A DNA stretch of 64,000 nt from NCBI GenBank assembly GCA_023212725.1, contig JALBYF010000015.1, positions 1 to 64,000 of the forward strand, in the 5' to 3' direction. Source of the stretch: Tranzscheliella williamsii (lineage: Eukaryota; Basidiomycota; Ustilaginomycetes; Ustilaginales; Ustilaginaceae). Below, in pieces: positions 61,841-64,000 of the stretch. Each line of letters begins with the position of its first letter. The first letter of the stretch is position 1. The notes under the pieces were generated by a model. The model saw only the letters and a list, made by a program, of their open reading frames with translations. It did not search any database and was not told the origin of the DNA. The translations under genes and the position numbers were made by a program.

Positions 61841-64000
61841 GGTTGTTACGTGAGAGGGAAAGCGGGGAGCAGAATAAGGTGTATGGACGCAAGGACTGGA
61901 TGGAAGGAAAGGCTTAACGGAGATTTGACGAATCAAACAAGCGAGCCAGCTGGCGCAGAGACGGCGTCGAGTTGGTAGACGAACGTAGACGCTGAAAACG
62001 GCGACGACGTGGGAGAAGAGTGTCGACCAAAAATGCCTGTTAAGAGCGGTAGAGGCTGAACAGGGAAGATGGCGGAGTGGTGGTGGCGTGGAAATGGGGG
62101 CGAAGGTGATGGCAAGGGTGATTGATGGTCACGATGCCAGAAACTTGAACTGTCCAGATTCCTCGTAACGGTTGGATGGCTCAGCAGACAGAAATGTGTA
62201 AGAGTAATGAATTCGCGGTTTGGGCCAACTTCAAAAAATCACTCAGCAGAGGCAGCACTCTGAGCACAGACGCAGCGAGCGGGAGCGCAAAAGGGAAAGA
62301 GAAAGAGAAAGAAAGAGCGACTGGACTCACAAACGTCGCGTCTCCATCGCCCAAAACGGTTGGGTCGGATCACAATTCATCTGTATGGGTGATTTCCCCA
62401 TTTCCCAAAACTCACTTGGGCCAGCCCGGTCAAATACACCTCCTGGAAATCATGTATAGAATCAAGGTCAAAGCCACAGCTACGACGTGTAGTATCTCCG
62501 ATAACACATACGGCAGGCAGCTAACAAGCCCTCGCCGCCTTTTTGACGTGTGGTAGATAACATGCCTCTACGCTCTTGTACAAAAGCACCTTGCATGAGC
62601 ATTTGGGCGCGTTGAGATGTTCTATGAGCTCAAGTCAAAGACCAAAAGACCAGGCTTTGCAGTCACGTTACTAGGTCAAGCGCGCAGTAGACAGGGGTGG
62701 CAAGGCCCTCCTCCATACGATCACCCGTGCTGGTGTGGAGCCAACATCGGCGAGTTGTACCGGTGTGAGTTGTCGAAAGAGCAGGCAAAGGCCTGCAATG
62801 GAGCCACGGATGTCCTTACTTGAAACATCAGCTGGGATGCTAATCGCCAACTCGTTCCCAAAATTGTGGTTTCAGGAATTGATGGGGTGGGCGCACGGTC
62901 GGACCAATCTCGATAACCGCTGCAGACCTCAGATCGGCGATCTACCTCGACCATGTGTAGGCCAAAACCACCTCTGACTTCGGATGTTATGTCGTCCAGA
63001 TGTCAGTTGACACGTGCCGGTGGGGCCGTTGCCAAGCCTCGGCCTCGTGCGCCTCGTTGGGTCGGCATCCGGAGGCTTGTAGAGGCTCTTGGCATCTTAT
63101 TTGCCGCCCAGAGGACGACGGCATGGTCGGAAATTGGTGCCGGGCATCGGCCAAGGTCTCGGCATAGCATGCACCCCAAGCAAGTCCGGGCGGCAAAGGC
63201 GCGCGTGTCCAAGCGTCATTCCAGCCTTGTGGCAGTGTTGCGAAACGCGCGATCCAATCACACAAATTCACCTTGTGATTGCAAGCCTTTTCAAGTACTG
63301 TTCAGCTGCTGCGCAGACCCTGCATAATAAAATTGAAGTACCCGTGCTTTTCTATTTCCTAGCCTTTAATGATCAGTTGTGTATTATATTCCACGAGCGA
63401 AGCCAGGCGCCCGAGGAATCACCTCTCAAATCTGATTTTTGAACCGTTTTTTAGACTTGGTTTCCATGGTTTCCTTTCTACAATATGGAACCTACGATAA
63501 ATCGTACTGTGCCATCTGGAATGGGCTTTCAATTTGGGTATGTGCTCGAGAAGCAAGGTCATTCTCAAGGTCCAGAGAAGGGGGCAAGGGGAAACAAGGT
63601 TGAGACGATGGAAACGCGGACTCAATCGAGCCACAGCAAGCGTCTTTCAGCAGGCACGCGATAGACGGCAACCAAGACCTGAAACGAGCGTTGGATGGAA
63701 TACTCATGAGTTGTACTGTGACTGCACTTCCGTTTTTGGGCTGGATCTTTTTATGGATGGGAGCCGCCTTCTGCAGCCACAAACAAGGCGCGGACGATTC
63801 TAATGACCGCTCTGTCCGCATTCAAACCGCAATCATGTAGTACTATGACTCTGACAGTAGCCTTATAGCCGATCGATACACTTGGCATTCGTACATGCAA
63901 ATGCTTTCTAGATGCAGATCGTGGGCCGAGTGAGCCAATCTCCTGTATCTCAGAAAGTAAAGGCCGATTTCCGAAGCAACCTGAGTACCGCCGTGACATT
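61841..64000. other. intergenic region to the window end
   Basis: NAP1 promoter on the left, then about 2 kb without a recognisable gene. A purine-rich GAAA run lies at about 62288-62317. The short frames on both strands look random. A gene beyond 64000 could begin or end in the last few hundred bases. Confidence 0.45.

Noticed and set aside
60605..61978. 457-codon frame antisense to NAP1
   Set aside because: Shadow of the NAP1 codons, including a Val/Ile run opposite the acidic tail.

Overview
The window reads as nuclear DNA of a basidiomycete fungus, most likely a smut-type yeast or plant associate (Ustilaginomycotina). The grounds are a class I fungal G-alpha, GC-rich genes that are mostly single-exon, and a few short introns with GT(A/G)(A/C)GT donors. 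CGA is the dominant arginine codon in the ribosomal-protein gene RPS2. The lineage call is inference; no ribosomal or mitochondrial marker is present.

Layout. Positions 1-2540 are a gene-poor stretch with diverged repeats. From 2.7 to 20.6 kb come lysyl-tRNA synthetase (possibly dual-targeted), two identical intron-containing tRNA-Arg(UCG) genes in head-to-head orientation, a JEN1-type carboxylate transporter, glutaminyl-tRNA synthetase and a G-alpha subunit. They are followed by a TRM4 RNA m5C methyltransferase whose reading frame runs, through a spliced intron, into orotate phosphoribosyltransferase (URA5). From 20.6 to 33.4 kb lie CDC73 (Paf1 complex), a hypothetical protein, a three-exon OST5/TMEM258 gene, PEP carboxykinase, acetoacetyl-CoA synthetase and a VCX1-type Ca2+/H+ exchanger. 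From 34.9 to 46.1 kb lie a 1857-residue sacsin-like GHKL protein with CUE-like and HExxH segments, a three-exon MPC1 (mitochondrial pyruvate carrier) and a 1244-residue Zn2Cys6 transcription factor. From 46.5 to 62 kb lie RPS0, a GIY-YIG/DUF1766 protein, RPS2, ATP17 (two exons), DNA polymerase kappa, a very long ATG4 and NAP1. Positions 61.8-64 kb show no gene.

Most genes are housekeeping and unrelated. Translation and RNA modification (KRS1, GlnRS, TRM4, tRNA-Arg, RPS0, RPS2) and carbon re-use (JEN1-like transporter, PCK1, acetoacetyl-CoA synthetase, MPC1) are over-represented, but there is no proof of coordinated control. The strongest unusual signals are the in-frame TRM4-URA5 fusion with a stop codon embedded in its splice donor, the sacsin-like protein with CUE-like and HExxH segments, an 11-bp element shared upstream of both tRNA-Arg genes, and a probable 1.4-kb 5'UTR intron in PCK1. 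OST5, MPC1 and ATP17 were found only by joining short exons by eye. All splice models are sequence-based predictions without transcript support.
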